From the NCBI RefSeq assembly GCF_017308015.1, contig NZ_JAFKFW010000005.1, forward strand, positions 124,001-188,000: a DNA stretch of 64,000 bases, given 5' to 3'. The stretch comes from Allobosea sp. (GTDB taxonomy: Bacteria; Pseudomonadota; Alphaproteobacteria; Rhizobiales; Beijerinckiaceae). Under the pieces are notes generated by a model. The model searched no databases. It had not been told where the DNA came from and saw only the letters and a list, made by a program, of their open reading frames with translations. Shown one piece after another: positions 35,647 through 47,678 of this stretch; position 1 is the first letter of the stretch, and each line of letters opens with the position of its first letter. Both the position numbers and the translations under genes were made by a program.

Positions 35647-36552
35647 TCACGAAGGCTGCAAACCGCTCATCATTGGAGCTTTCTCGAGCGCAGCATCGGT
35701 TAGATGGAGCTGCATCCGATCGGCCGCTCCCGTCCTGTCTCCGGCCATCAGCAACTCGATGATTCCAAGGTGTTCGAGACAGACGCGGCGAACACGTTCG
35801 CGATCGAGCGGGCGGCCATATTCCATGAGCCGCCGCAACTGGTTGAGGCGCGCCAGCGTCTGCACGAAGAACCGGTTTCCTGACATCGCCGCGATACCCT
35901 CGTGGAAAGACGAGTTGATCTCGAAAAGCTCGATCTGACCGAGCCGCTCGTAACCCTCCTCGAGAACGAAGGTTTGCTGGTCGCGCAGCGAGCGCAGCCG
36001 GGCGATGTCGGGCGCGAACTCGGGAGATCGCATCGCCGTCGGCTCCATCATCTGGCGAAAACGATAGTTCTCACGATAGGCGTCGAGGGTGTCGATCAGG
36101 GGCTGGAATTCCCACCCGCGTCCTTGCCGGCGCTCGACCCAGCCCTCCGACGCCATCCTCGCCAGGATGTGGCGCAGTCGTGCCCGGGAAAGGTCGTATC
36201 GCCGAATGAGCTCATTCTCGCTCACCACGTCAGGAAGCCTGTGGTTCAAGCGATCCATTGCGATCGCGAGATAGGTGGCGGCCTCGTCCTCACCCGGCTC
36301 AGCTTCTCCCTCAGGAGACTCCTTCTGGAAGGAAAGATTCCTCAGGAAAAAGCCCTTGTTCGGCCGGTGCTCCAGAACACCGGCCTCGGCCAGATGAGCC
36401 ATTGCGGCGCGGATCGGCGTCCGCGAAGCCCCCAGCACAGGCTGCAACGAGTCCTCGGTGAGATGATGGCCGTTCTGCCAGCCCGACGACCGCGCATGCG
36501 ACAAGATCTGGTTGGCCAGCTTGAGCTGCAGCGGAGTCGGCTGTTGTGACAT
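35647..36552 (-). CDS. GntR-family regulator with two winged-helix segments and FCD-like domain
   Basis: 301 residues from the ATG at 36552, one base after the PrpF stop; an ATG at 36564 overlaps PrpF. The N-terminal winged helix has LTEDSLQPVLGASRTPIRAA then LAEAGVLEHRPNKGFFLR. A second helix-turn-helix-like segment follows near residues 95-150 (VSENELIRRYDLSRARLRH, MASEGWVERRQGRGWEF). The rest is an FCD-type helical ligand domain (NSSFHEGIAAMSGNRFF). Two DNA-binding units in one GntR protein are unusual. It probably regulates AcnD-PrpF and the divergent TctCBA genes. Confidence 0.85.
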   Translation of the reverse strand: MSQQPTPLQLKLANQILSHARSSGWQNGHHLTEDSLQPVLGASRTPIRAAMAHLAEAGVLEHRPNKGFFLRNLSFQKESPEGEAEPGEDEAATYLAIAMDRLNHRLPDVVSENELIRRYDLSRARLRHILARMASEGWVERRQGRGWEFQPLIDTLDAYRENYRFRQMMEPTAMRSPEFAPDIARLRSLRDQQTFVLEEGYERLGQIELFEINSSFHEGIAAMSGNRFFVQTLARLNQLRRLMEYGRPLDRERVRRVCLEHLGIIELLMAGDRTGAADRMQLHLTDAALEKAPMMSGLQPS

Positions 36553-36553
36553 T

Positions 36554-37698
36554 TCAGGTCCCATTCGACGCCGGAATGGCTACCTCACCTTGCATCAAAC
36601 GCCTAGCTGTTCGGAACAGGACGGCGCTGTCCGCGGTCCACAGGCCCTCGGTCTGACGCACGATGGCACCAACGGAAACCAGGCCGGACGGATTCGCGAC
36701 GCGCACTTCACCAGCGGCATTGGCCGGCTTCGAGAGACGATTGGGGATCGTGCCGGCGATCTGCGTCGCCACCCCGAGATTAAGGCCGCCCGTGCCGGGA
36801 ATGGCCTTGTGCGCGCGTTGCATCGAAATCATGCGCGTCGCGATATCGAACTGATCGGGCGTGAAGGTTTCTCCGTCGAGGGCCTTGAACGCCGCCGGAG
36901 CGGAGACCAGCGCGATGCGCGGCGTCTGAAGGCCGATCGCCTCGGGCGTCGTGCCAAGGCCGGCGAGAACGCCGGCCCGGCGGCGAAGGGCCTCCAGCTT
37001 GTCCATGGCGCCCGGCCTCGCTTCGACCTGATCCGGAGTTTCCGCGCCGGTCAGGCCGAAGGCCGCCGCATCGACATAGGCGATCAGCGACGTCGCATCG
37101 ACAATGGAAACCTCGAAGCGACCATCCGCACCGAGGTCGATGCTGTCGACGGCATGTCCGGTTGGCAGCAGTTTTCCGGTCACGGCCCCATCCGGATCGA
37201 GAAAGTCCAGGCGGATCCTCGCCCCCGGCGTCGCAACGCCCGCAATAGTGTAGTCTCCCTGGGTTTCGGCCTTGCCGTCCCTCACCTGGAAGCGGGAATG
37301 GATCAGCTTCCGGGTGTTGGTCTGGTGGATGCGGACCAGCACCTCTCCGTCCGTTGCGGGCACAAACCCTTCATCGACGGCGAAATGGCCGACCGCGGAA
37401 GACAGATTGCCGCAATTGTTGGTCCAGTCGGCGACCGCCTGATCCACTGCGATCTGGATGAAGGTGTAGTCGACATCCGCGTCCGGATGCGTCGACGGGC
37501 CGATGATCACGGCCTTCGACAGCGAGGAGATGCCGCCACCCATGCCGTCGAGCTGCCGGCCGTAGGGGTCCGGGCTGCCCAGAGCGGCGACGAGCATCCT
37601 GCTGACGGCGTCGCGATCCCGCGGCAGAACCTTAGCGTTGAAGAACACGCCCTTGCTCGTGCCGCCGCGGTAGAAGACCGCGGGAATGAATTCCTGGC

Positions 37699-37702
<4 letters not shown>
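36554..37702 (-). CDS. prpF: PrpF-family 2-methylaconitate cis-trans isomerase
   Basis: 382 residues. IPAVFYRGGTSKGVFFN at the N terminus, DGMGGGISSLSKAVII, and DWTNNCGNLSSAVGHF in the middle are typical PrpF motifs. The conserved Cys in NNCGN belongs to the diaminopimelate-epimerase-like fold. PrpF converts the trans-2-methylaconitate formed by AcnD to the cis form, or isomerises related aconitates. It overlaps the AcnD stop by four bases. No prpB or prpC is nearby, so a substrate other than propionate-derived methylcitrate is possible. Confidence 0.9.
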
Positions 37703-40371
<2,669 letters not shown>

Positions 40372-40410
40372 GACGCTCCTCCGTAAACCTGCGCAGATAT
40401 TATATCTTGC

Positions 40411-40444
40411 ATATCCAAAAAACAATAGTTACGGATATCCAAAA
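40411..40444. promoter_or_regulatory. Paired ATATCCAAAA direct repeats between acnD and tctC
   Basis: The decamer ATATCCAAAA occurs at 40411-40420 and 40435-40444, 24 bases apart, in an AT-rich island between the divergent starts at 40371 and 40481. The second copy is part of GGATATCC, an eight-base palindrome. This is a good candidate site for the GntR regulator of the module. Confidence 0.5.
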
Positions 40445-40480
40445 TACAATTACTCACCATCCGACAGGGAGGATGCGAAA

Positions 40481-41428
40481 ATGCGTAAGACAGTGCTTTC
40501 GATCGCAATGGCGGTCGGTTTCTCGGGAATGGCATTGGCCGAGCCGGCGAAAGTGATGGTTCCGGCGGGGGCTGGCGGCGGGTACGACACGACCACGCGC
40601 CTCGCGATGACCATGCTCGACAAGAGCGGACAGTTCAAAGATGGGGCGGTGTTCACCAACAAGCCGGGTGCAGGCGGAACGCTTGGCCTTGGCGAATTCA
40701 TCCGGACCAGCAAGGGGCAGGACAACGCCTTGATGGGAATGGGCGTCATCCTGCTGGGTTCGATCATGGCGACGAAAGGCTCGCCACAGATTGCCGAGAC
40801 CACGCCGATCGCTCGCCTGACTTTCGAGTATAACGGCTTGGCAGTGCCCGCGAACTCGCCATTCAAGGCCGTCAAGGATCTCACGGAGGCGCTGAAGGCC
40901 AATCCGGGTGCGGTGGCATTCGGCGGCGGTTCCGCCGGCGGCGTCGATCACATCATCGCCGGCATGATCGCGAAGAATGCCGGCCTTCCCCTGCAAAGAC
41001 TGAACTACATCGCCTATGGCGGCGGCGCCGAAGCGGTCACGCAACTCGCTGGCGGCAAGATCGCCGTCCTCGTCTCCGGGGCATCGGAACTCAAGGGCCT
41101 GGCCGATGCCGGGCGCGTTCGGATCATCGCCGTCACCTCGGACAAGCGCCTGCCCGACATCGACGCCCCCACCTTGAAGGAGAGTGGCGTCGACATCGTC
41201 CTCGGGAACTGGCGCGGCATCGTCGGTGCTCCGGGAATGCCGGAAGCGGCACGCAGAATCTGGGTCGAGCGCTTCGCCAAAGCGACCGAGAACCCGGAAT
41301 GGAAGGCAGAACTCGGCAAGGCCGGCCTTCAGAGCGCCTATCTCGGCGGTGACAACTTCTCCGCCTTCATCGCCAGCGAGAACGCACGGATCAGGCCGAT
41401 CCTCGAGGAGCTCGGGGTTGCCAAATGA
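40481..41428 (+). CDS. tctC: Tripartite tricarboxylate transporter substrate-binding protein, TctC family
   Basis: 315 residues from the ATG at 40481 (AGGGAGGA seven bases upstream), beginning with a signal peptide (KTVLSIAMAVGFSGMALA). The mature protein has VMVPAGAGGGYDTTTR, FTNKPGAGGTLGLGEF and VAFGGGSAGGVDHIIAGM, typical of Bug/TctC receptors for carboxylates. Followed by TctB with a four-base overlap. Operon context with AcnD and PrpF suggests a tricarboxylate ligand such as citrate, aconitate or a methylated relative. Confidence 0.9.
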   Translation: MRKTVLSIAMAVGFSGMALAEPAKVMVPAGAGGGYDTTTRLAMTMLDKSGQFKDGAVFTNKPGAGGTLGLGEFIRTSKGQDNALMGMGVILLGSIMATKGSPQIAETTPIARLTFEYNGLAVPANSPFKAVKDLTEALKANPGAVAFGGGSAGGVDHIIAGMIAKNAGLPLQRLNYIAYGGGAEAVTQLAGGKIAVLVSGASELKGLADAGRVRIIAVTSDKRLPDIDAPTLKESGVDIVLGNWRGIVGAPGMPEAARRIWVERFAKATENPEWKAELGKAGLQSAYLGGDNFSAFIASENARIRPILEELGVAK

Positions 41429-41928
41429 CTTCGGCGGTCAAATCCTCCCCGGCGCGGCGTCTGTCGCGCTGGGGCTTGCCGGTTGCTGTCCTGATCCTCG
41501 GAGCCGCCCTGCTTCATGAGGCAACGGACCTCCCGCTGACGCAGACTTATGCCGGCATTGGCCCGGGCTTTTTCGTCCTCGCGATCGGTCTCGTCCTCAC
41601 GGCTCTCGGCCTCGCCCTCGGCTATCAGGTCTTGAGAGGCGCCATCTTCGAACCCGAGGAGGCCGAAGGGGCCGACATCGGCCGGCCGATGCAGTGGAAG
41701 GGTTTCCTCACCGCTGCGGCGGGCGTCTTTCTCCCGGTCGCTCTGGTCGGCCATGTCGGCTTCCCCCTTGGCGGAGCCGTCGCTTACGCCCTGGTCACAC
41801 GCGCATACGGCTCCAAACGGCCACTGGCCGATGTCGCCATCGGCCTCGTCGTGACCTCGATCACCTGGTTCGCCTTCACGAAGCTTGGTGTCCAGCTCGG
41901 CGGCTTCTTCCCGCCCGGAGGCTTCTGA
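41425..41928 (+). CDS. tctB: Tripartite tricarboxylate transporter small membrane subunit, TctB family
   Basis: 167 residues with four predicted membrane helices ([76 protein letters not shown]). It ends in [14 protein letters not shown]. Low conservation is normal for TctB; the position between TctC and TctA defines it. ATGA overlap upstream and TGATG overlap with TctA downstream. Confidence 0.88.
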   Translation: MTSAVKSSPARRLSRWGLPVAVLILGAALLHEATDLPLTQTYAGIGPGFFVLAIGLVLTALGLALGYQVLRGAIFEPEEAEGADIGRPMQWKGFLTAAAGVFLPVALVGHVGFPLGGAVAYALVTRAYGSKRPLADVAIGLVVTSITWFAFTKLGVQLGGFFPPGGF

Positions 41929-43439
41929 TGTCCATTTTCGACGCGCTGATGCATGGCTTCGGGATCGCGCTGCAACCGATGAATCTCTTATGGGCACTCG
42001 TCGGCTGCGCGCTGGGCACTGCCATCGGCGTCCTGCCGGGCATCGGTCCCGCCCTCACGATCACCCTCCTCCTGCCTGTGACCGTGACAATGTCGCCGAC
42101 AGCGGCCTTCATCATCTTCGCCGGCGTGTTCTACGGCGCCATGTATGGCGGCTCGACTACCTCGATCCTGATCAACACGCCGGGTGAATCCGGTTCGATG
42201 ATCACAGCGCTCGAAGGAAACAAGATGGCGAAAAACGGGCGCGGAGCCGCTGCGCTCGCGACCGCAGCCATCGGCTCTTTCGTCGCCGGAACGATCGGCA
42301 CCGCGCTTCTCACGGTCGCCGCTCCGACCATCTCGGAGATCGCCTTTGTCTTTGGACCCGCCGAATATTTCGCGCTCGCGGTCCTGGCCTTTACCTCCGT
42401 CTCGGTCGTGCTCGGCACTTCGATCCTGCGCGGACTGGTTTCGCTCTTCTTCGGCCTCGCGCTCGCGGTGATGGGCACCGATTATCAGGCAGGCCTGCCG
42501 CGACTGACCTTCGGCGTCCCGGAATTGTCCGACGGGATCGGCATCACCATCGTGCTGGTCGCGATGTTCGCCGTCGGCGAGATCCTTTTCGTCGCGAGCC
42601 GGCTCAGTCTGGCCCCGCAGAAGATCATCGAGGTCAATGGACCGATCGCGATGTCGCGCAAGGATTGGCAGAGATCCTGGAAACCCTGGCTGAGAGGGGC
42701 GGCACTCGGTTTTCCGATCGGGGTCATGCCCGCAGGCGGTTCGGAAATCCCGACTCTATTGTCCTACACGCTCGAAAGGCGCCTCTCGAAGAAGCCTGAG
42801 GAATTCGGCCACGGCGCGATCGAGGGCGTTGCAGGCCCCGAGGCCGCCAACAATGCGGCCGTCGCCGGTGTCATGGTGCCCCTGCTCACGCTCGGCCTGC
42901 CGACATCGGCCACTGCCGCTGTGATGCTGGCCGCCTTCCAGAATTATGGACTCCAGCCCGGGCCAACGCTGTTCACCAGCAATCCGGAGCTGGTCTGGGG
43001 CGTGATCGCGTCCCTCTATATCGGCAATCTGATGCTGCTCGTCCTCAATCTGCCGATGGCACGGGTTTGGGTGAAGCTGCTGGCGATCCCGAAGCCGCAT
43101 CTCTACGCCGGTATCCTAATCTTCTCATTGGTCGGTGTCTGGGGCATTTCCCAGTCCTGGGTCGAATTGCTCGCCCTCGGCGTTCTCGGTGTGATCGGCT
43201 ACGGATTTCGCTGCTGCTCGGTGCCGATTGCGCCGGCGCTGATTGGTCTCATTCTTGGTCCAATGGCCGAATTACAGCTTCGGCGCGCTCTGGCCATTGG
43301 CCAGGGCGATCCGCTGACGCTTGTGTCTTCACCGATCGCCGCAGGGCTCCTGACCATCGCAGCGTTGCTGCTGCTGATCCCGCTGATCCGTTTCGTCCAA
43401 ACCCGGCGCAGCGAAACGTCGACTGTGACCGCAGCTTAG
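41928..43439 (+). CDS. tctA: Tripartite tricarboxylate transporter large membrane subunit, TctA family
   Basis: 503 residues starting at the ATG that overlaps the tctB stop. The family signatures are [36 protein letters not shown], and the second half repeat with [19 protein letters not shown] and [20 protein letters not shown]. Twelve or so membrane helices form the sodium- or proton-driven transport channel that receives substrate from TctC. The longer frame from 41694 is in another gene and was rejected. Confidence 0.92.
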   Translation: MSIFDALMHGFGIALQPMNLLWALVGCALGTAIGVLPGIGPALTITLLLPVTVTMSPTAAFIIFAGVFYGAMYGGSTTSILINTPGESGSMITALEGNKMAKNGRGAAALATAAIGSFVAGTIGTALLTVAAPTISEIAFVFGPAEYFALAVLAFTSVSVVLGTSILRGLVSLFFGLALAVMGTDYQAGLPRLTFGVPELSDGIGITIVLVAMFAVGEILFVASRLSLAPQKIIEVNGPIAMSRKDWQRSWKPWLRGAALGFPIGVMPAGGSEIPTLLSYTLERRLSKKPEEFGHGAIEGVAGPEAANNAAVAGVMVPLLTLGLPTSATAAVMLAAFQNYGLQPGPTLFTSNPELVWGVIASLYIGNLMLLVLNLPMARVWVKLLAIPKPHLYAGILIFSLVGVWGISQSWVELLALGVLGVIGYGFRCCSVPIAPALIGLILGPMAELQLRRALAIGQGDPLTLVSSPIAAGLLTIAALLLLIPLIRFVQTRRSETSTVTAA

Positions 43440-43730
43440 CGAAAGCGGCGGGCATTCGGCCCCATCAGATTCCCGACGATCCCACAGAACGTTTTCTTGT
43501 CGTGCGCGACCAGGCAGGCGGCAAGGTTCCCGTGTTTCGTTTCGATGCCTGGAAGGCTGCCTTTCTTCCCGACGAGCCGGCCTCGCTCATCGGACATTCG
43601 AACGTTCAGGCCGGCCACGGCCGAGCCTGCATTGGCACCGAGCGTCAACTGCCGAGGTTATCGGTTCTCCATGAAGCGGATCTTCAGTGTGGAGAAATGG
43701 CCTGGGCCAAAGCACTTGGCTTTCGGCGGC

Positions 43731-43760
43731 GCCCGAGCCGACTTTCAGGTCGGCTCGGGC
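43731..43760 (-). terminator. Stem-loop between TctA and the MHS permease
   Basis: A perfect 12-base inverted repeat (GCCCGAGCCGAC / GTCGGCTCGGGC) with loop TTTCAG lies 15 bases beyond the permease stop. There is no clear T-run on either strand, so termination may be bidirectional or only partial. The rest of the 336-base gap (43440-43775) contains open frames on both strands but nothing I can name. Confidence 0.6.
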
Positions 43761-43775
43761 TTGGTCGAATCTGCC

Positions 43776-45119
43776 TCAGCGGAATCGGGTGGCTTCCGCG
43801 GAATTCGCTAACCGCCCAGTGTCGGGCCGATCGAGATCGAGGTCACGGGTTTCCGGAATCAGCAACCCCGTCAGCAAGGTGATCCCGGCCACGAACATCA
43901 GGTAGAACAGGAACAGCCTGTGTTCACCCGTCTGCGAGAGGTAGGTGTTCACATAAGGAGCGGTGCCTCCGAAGATTGCTGTGGCGAGCGAAAGCGGACC
44001 GCTGACGCCGGTGGCCCGGACCGATGTCGGAAAGACCTCCGCCCAGACCGCCGTGTTGACCCCGAACAGGCAGGCCAGGATCAGCAGCGCGCAGATCATC
44101 GCAGTCAGCAGGCCCGAGAAACTGTTCGTGATAAGCCCGTCGAGCTGGAGTGTCGCCGCGATGAAGCCAAGGCCGAACAAGATGATGAAGATCCGCCGCC
44201 CGAACCGGTCGGCGAGCCAGCCGACGATCGGGATGGCGACGAAGAATACCGCCTGCGCGATCAGGCTCGCGGTCAGCGCCGATTTGGGGTCGAGTCCGCG
44301 GCTGATCTGCGCGAAGGTCGGGCTGTAGATCAGCCACGTATAGAACATGATCGAACCGCCGGCCGAGAGACCGAAGACGACGGCGACGCCGCGCCAGTTG
44401 CGCAGCAGCGGGCCGAGTCCGGTCGCAGTCTTCGCGCCCTGCTCCTGCACCTTCGCGAAACTGTCGGTCTCGCTCAGCCTGCGGCGCAGATAGAGCCCGT
44501 AGAAGCCGAGCAGCCCGCCGAGCACGAAGGGAATGCGCCAACCCCAGCTTTCCAGGGCCGTTCGTCCGAGCGTGGCATTGAGCAGCAGGCCGGTGAGCGT
44601 TGCGATCATCGTGCCGAGGACGACGCTCATCCATGACGTACTGCCGTAAAGCGCACGTCGATGACGTGGTGCCCGCTCGACCAGATAGGTGACCGACGTT
44701 CCCATCTCCCCGCCATGGGCGATCCCCTGAGCGAGGCGTGCGACCAGCAGGATTATGGACGCAGCGAGCCCTACCGTCGCGAAGGTCGGAGCGAATGCGA
44801 TGACGAGACTGCCGCCGGCCGTGATGAACATCGCCAGCGTCAGGCTCTTCTTACGGCCGACCCGGTCGGCGTAGAGTCCGAACAGGAATCCGCCGAGCGG
44901 CCGCGTCAGGAAGCCGGCCGCGAAGACGGCGAGCGCCGCCAGCAGCGCCGCCGACTTGTCCGCGGACGGGAAGAACTGGAGCGCGAAATAGGGCGCGAAG
45001 ATCGTGTAGATCGTCCAGTCGAACCATTCGAGCGTATTGCCGAAATTGACCGCGATCAGATCCTTCACGCGGCGGGAACGCGGAGCGGCGGGCGCGCCCG
45101 CTACGGCGATGTCAGACAT
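43776..45119 (-). CDS. Major facilitator superfamily transporter, metabolite:H+ symporter type
   Basis: 447 residues with twelve membrane helices. The MHS/ShiA-ProP family is marked by NFGNTLEWFDWTIYTIFAPY, the loop 2-3 motif GLYADRVGRKKSL, ARLAQGIAHGGEMGTSVTYL, and the later LADRFGRR repeat. Typical substrates are carboxylates and osmolytes such as alpha-ketoglutarate, citrate, shikimate and proline betaine. It follows the flavin-reductase-fold gene by 58 bases on the same strand, facing a divergent GntR regulator. Confidence 0.9.
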   Translation of the reverse strand: MSDIAVAGAPAAPRSRRVKDLIAVNFGNTLEWFDWTIYTIFAPYFALQFFPSADKSAALLAALAVFAAGFLTRPLGGFLFGLYADRVGRKKSLTLAMFITAGGSLVIAFAPTFATVGLAASIILLVARLAQGIAHGGEMGTSVTYLVERAPRHRRALYGSTSWMSVVLGTMIATLTGLLLNATLGRTALESWGWRIPFVLGGLLGFYGLYLRRRLSETDSFAKVQEQGAKTATGLGPLLRNWRGVAVVFGLSAGGSIMFYTWLIYSPTFAQISRGLDPKSALTASLIAQAVFFVAIPIVGWLADRFGRRIFIILFGLGFIAATLQLDGLITNSFSGLLTAMICALLILACLFGVNTAVWAEVFPTSVRATGVSGPLSLATAIFGGTAPYVNTYLSQTGEHRLFLFYLMFVAGITLLTGLLIPETRDLDLDRPDTGRLANSAEATRFR

Positions 45120-45177
45120 GTGGTGAACCCCTCATTTTATTGATGTTGACGCAATCGATGGGGAGGTCGGCGCAGCC

Positions 45178-45837
45178 TCAGCCGGCGGCACGGCCTTCGA
45201 GGCCGAACCGGGCATCGGCATCGGCCCCCGGCACGCGCATTTCGAAGACGTCTTTCACGACCGTGTAGTCGAAGTAACCAAGGCGGGCGATCGGCTTGAT
45301 CGCGGGAATGTCGAGCTTGCCTTCGCGCGTGATGAAGCGATCGTCGATATGGATCGTCTCGACCTGCGCGAAGACGATATCGATGGTGCCGACCGCTGAA
45401 TTGCCCTTCAGGCGGTGCGTGCCGAGGTACCGGCATTCGAACTTGACCGGGCTTTCCTTCACCATCGGGATGCGAGCATTGTCTGCATATTCACGCGTCA
45501 CGTTCAGGCGGTCGAACTCGCTTTCCTCGGGCGGCAGTGCCATCGCGCTCAGGTTGACCGCCTCGCGCAGGTCATAGGTCGCCATGTTCCAGACGAACCA
45601 ACCGGTCTCCTCGGCGTTGAGCACCGTGTCCTTGCGGCGCCCGTCCGGGTACTGGTTGGCCGAGAACATCACCATCGGCGGATCGAAGGTCAGGTTCTGC
45701 CACTGGCTGTAGGGCGCGATGTTCTCGACGCCCGCCGCACTGACGCTGGACAACCAGCCGATCGGCCGCGGCACAGTGCAGCTTTTGAAGGGCGAGAAAG
45801 GCAGCGGGCTCGGCTCGATGGAGGGCGAATACTTCAT
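45178..45837 (-). CDS. Flavin reductase family (FMN-binding split barrel) protein
   Basis: 219 residues. The start region PRPIGWLSSVSAAGVENIAPY, TFDPPMVMFSANQ, KDTVLNAEETGWFVWNMATY and HRLKGNSAVGTIDIVFAQVE are typical of the flavin-reductase-like/DIM6-NTAB split-barrel family. It could supply reduced FMN to a monooxygenase or act as a decarboxylating or hydrolytic enzyme; no monooxygenase is encoded nearby. It is the first gene of a two-gene operon with the MHS permease and lies 143 bases from the divergent GntR gene. Confidence 0.85.
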   Translation of the reverse strand: MKYSPSIEPSPLPFSPFKSCTVPRPIGWLSSVSAAGVENIAPYSQWQNLTFDPPMVMFSANQYPDGRRKDTVLNAEETGWFVWNMATYDLREAVNLSAMALPPEESEFDRLNVTREYADNARIPMVKESPVKFECRYLGTHRLKGNSAVGTIDIVFAQVETIHIDDRFITREGKLDIPAIKPIARLGYFDYTVVKDVFEMRVPGADADARFGLEGRAAG

Positions 45838-45879
45838 GACGTCGCGTTCCGGAGTCTTGTGGATTTTGATAATATGTCA

Positions 45880-45891
45880 CCGATATATCGG
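45880..45891. promoter_or_regulatory. Perfect 12-base palindrome, candidate GntR operator
   Basis: CCGATATATCGG lies in the divergent region between the flavin-reductase-like gene (start 45837) and the GntR gene (start 45981). Its position 43 bases from the first start suits a repressor site controlling the permease operon and possibly the regulator itself. Confidence 0.55.
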
Positions 45892-45980
45892 ATGGACAGC
45901 GGTTTGGAAAGCCCATGGAATCAGCTATCGGATAAGAAACGGAATCGCCTCGTGGCCGGAGGCAGCTGAGCTAGAAGCGG

Positions 45981-46625
45981 ATGAATCAATCGGAACAGGC
46001 GGTCGCCGCCTTGCAGCGCCTGATCGAGCAGGGCGAGCTCAAGCCCGGCTCGATGGTGTCCGAGCGCGGCTTGATGGAAGCGACCGGCCTCGGCCGCACC
46101 CCGGTGCGGGAAGCGATTCAGCGCCTCGCCCTCAACCATATGCTGCGCATCCACCCCAACAAGGGCATCGAAATCCCGGCTATCTCCGTCGAAGACCAGC
46201 TCAGCGGCCTTGAGGTTCGCCGGGCCGTCGAGGTGCTCGCAGTCGGGCTCGCTTGCCGCCGGGCGACCGAGAAAGACATCGAGGAGATCGCTGCGCTGAA
46301 AGCGACCCTGTCCGGCGGGTTTGATCTCCACAGCTATTCCGAGACCGTGCGCCAGACTCACGCCCTGATCATCCAGGCCGCGCACAATCCCTATCTGGAA
46401 GCGTTGATGGTGCCGTTGCAGACCTTGTCACGCCGGTTCTGGATCATGCATGTCCGCGACGAGCAGGCCGAGATCGCCCATGGCAAGCGGCTGCACCACG
46501 ACATCCTGCAGGCGATCCTGGCTCGAGACGCGCCCGAGGCCGGCGCGGCCTCCCAGGCGCTCAACAGCTACCTGGTCGAGTTCGCTCTTTCGGTCGTGGC
46601 GAGGATGGCCACCTCGCCCAATTAA
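45981..46625 (+). CDS. GntR-family regulator with FCD domain
   Basis: 214 residues. The N-terminal winged helix has QGELKPGSMVSERGLMEATG, LGRTPVREAIQRLA and MLRIHPNKGIEIP. The C-terminal FCD domain (helices from about residue 75) has the metal/ligand residues in RQTHALIIQAAHNP and KRLHHDILQAIL. It is expected to respond to a carboxylate. It is divergent from the flavin-reductase/MHS operon and ends 12 bases before the convergent desulfhydrase-like gene. Confidence 0.9.
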   Translation: MNQSEQAVAALQRLIEQGELKPGSMVSERGLMEATGLGRTPVREAIQRLALNHMLRIHPNKGIEIPAISVEDQLSGLEVRRAVEVLAVGLACRRATEKDIEEIAALKATLSGGFDLHSYSETVRQTHALIIQAAHNPYLEALMVPLQTLSRRFWIMHVRDEQAEIAHGKRLHHDILQAILARDAPEAGAASQALNSYLVEFALSVVARMATSPN

Positions 46626-46637
46626 ATGTCGAAGCTG

Positions 46638-47642
46638 TCACTGGCCGGCCACCGTGATGCCCTGCCGGAACAAGTGGAATTGAGAGAAAAGAGACGCCGT
46701 GCCGCCAGTATGAATGACGCAGGCCGGTTCTCCCGCCGGAAACCGGCCGCGAAGAGCCATATCGATGAACCCGGCGAACGTCTTGGCGGTATAGACATGT
46801 TCCAGGAGGATGCCTTCGGTACGCGCGAGCGTCAGAATTGCCTCCTCGGAAGCCAGTGTCGGTTCGCCGTAGCCCGGCCCCAGATAATCCATGTGATAAT
46901 GGATCGGCAGGTTATTGAGATCAGCGACGAATAAGCCGGTATGAGCGGCAAGGTCGCCATAGATGCGCGCGATCCGCGCGGCAAGATCGGCTTGACCGTA
47001 TTCGACGCTCACGAGATGGATTTCGAACGGATCGTCCTGTAGCGCATTGCCGAAGATGAAGCCCGCTTCAGTCGGCCCCATGGAGCCAGGCAGGACCACA
47101 TGCCGAATCGGATGGTCGAGTTCTCGCGACTGACGGTGAAGCTCGCCCGCTGCCGCAACATAGCCGAGGGCGCCGATGATCGCGTCACCGACGACATAGG
47201 GTCGGCGGCCCTGTCGCCGCAGCTCCGCAGCGGCGTCCTCCACCATGATGGCGCGCCGCGTCTCGTCGACGGGTCCAAGAAAACGCACCTGCGCCCCGAA
47301 TAATCCGTTCAGGAACGAGGCACGGCGGCTTTCCTCGTGTTCGCGCGCATTGTGGAACACGATGCAGTCGAGCCCCGCCACGGCAGCGGCGGCGGCGGTA
47401 AGGCGGCATTGGTTCGACATCGGCCCGCCGGCAACGAGCACGATATCCGCACTCTCGGCGATCGCGGCGCCGAGCCAGAATTCCAGGCTGCGCAGCTTGT
47501 TGCCGCCCATGCCGATCTCCATCTGGTCGTCGCGCTTCACATAGAGCAGACGGCGATCGAGACGTTCCTCGAGACGTGTCAAGCGGCGCAGCGGCGTTTC
47601 GGCTTCAAGCAGTTTGAAGCGGGGGGCTTTGATTTCGGACAT
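46638..47642 (-). CDS. D-cysteine desulfhydrase/ACC deaminase-like PLP enzyme
   Basis: 334 residues from the ATG at 47642. YVKRDDQMEIGMGGNKLRSLEF holds the PLP lysine (GGNKLRSLE). GGPMSNQCRLTAAAAAVAG and, near the C terminus, CVIHTGGTASLF are typical of the fold-type II DcyD/ACC deaminase group. It should break the beta-carbon bond of D-cysteine or a similar beta-substituted D-amino acid to an alpha-keto acid and ammonia. It ends the amino acid ABC importer operon with the DauR-like regulator. An upstream start would overlap the regulator and was not used. Confidence 0.87.
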   Translation of the reverse strand: MSEIKAPRFKLLEAETPLRRLTRLEERLDRRLLYVKRDDQMEIGMGGNKLRSLEFWLGAAIAESADIVLVAGGPMSNQCRLTAAAAAVAGLDCIVFHNAREHEESRRASFLNGLFGAQVRFLGPVDETRRAIMVEDAAAELRRQGRRPYVVGDAIIGALGYVAAAGELHRQSRELDHPIRHVVLPGSMGPTEAGFIFGNALQDDPFEIHLVSVEYGQADLAARIARIYGDLAAHTGLFVADLNNLPIHYHMDYLGPGYGEPTLASEEAILTLARTEGILLEHVYTAKTFAGFIDMALRGRFPAGEPACVIHTGGTASLFSQFHLFRQGITVAGQ

Positions 47643-47678
47643 GTCGCCTCTTCGATTGATCTCGACCGGTATCCGCAC

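Noticed and set aside
43440..43700. Possible gene fragment on the plus strand (DPTERFLVVRDQAGG region)
   Set aside because: The stretch has plausible codon use, but it has no recognisable family or start; I could not separate it from chance.
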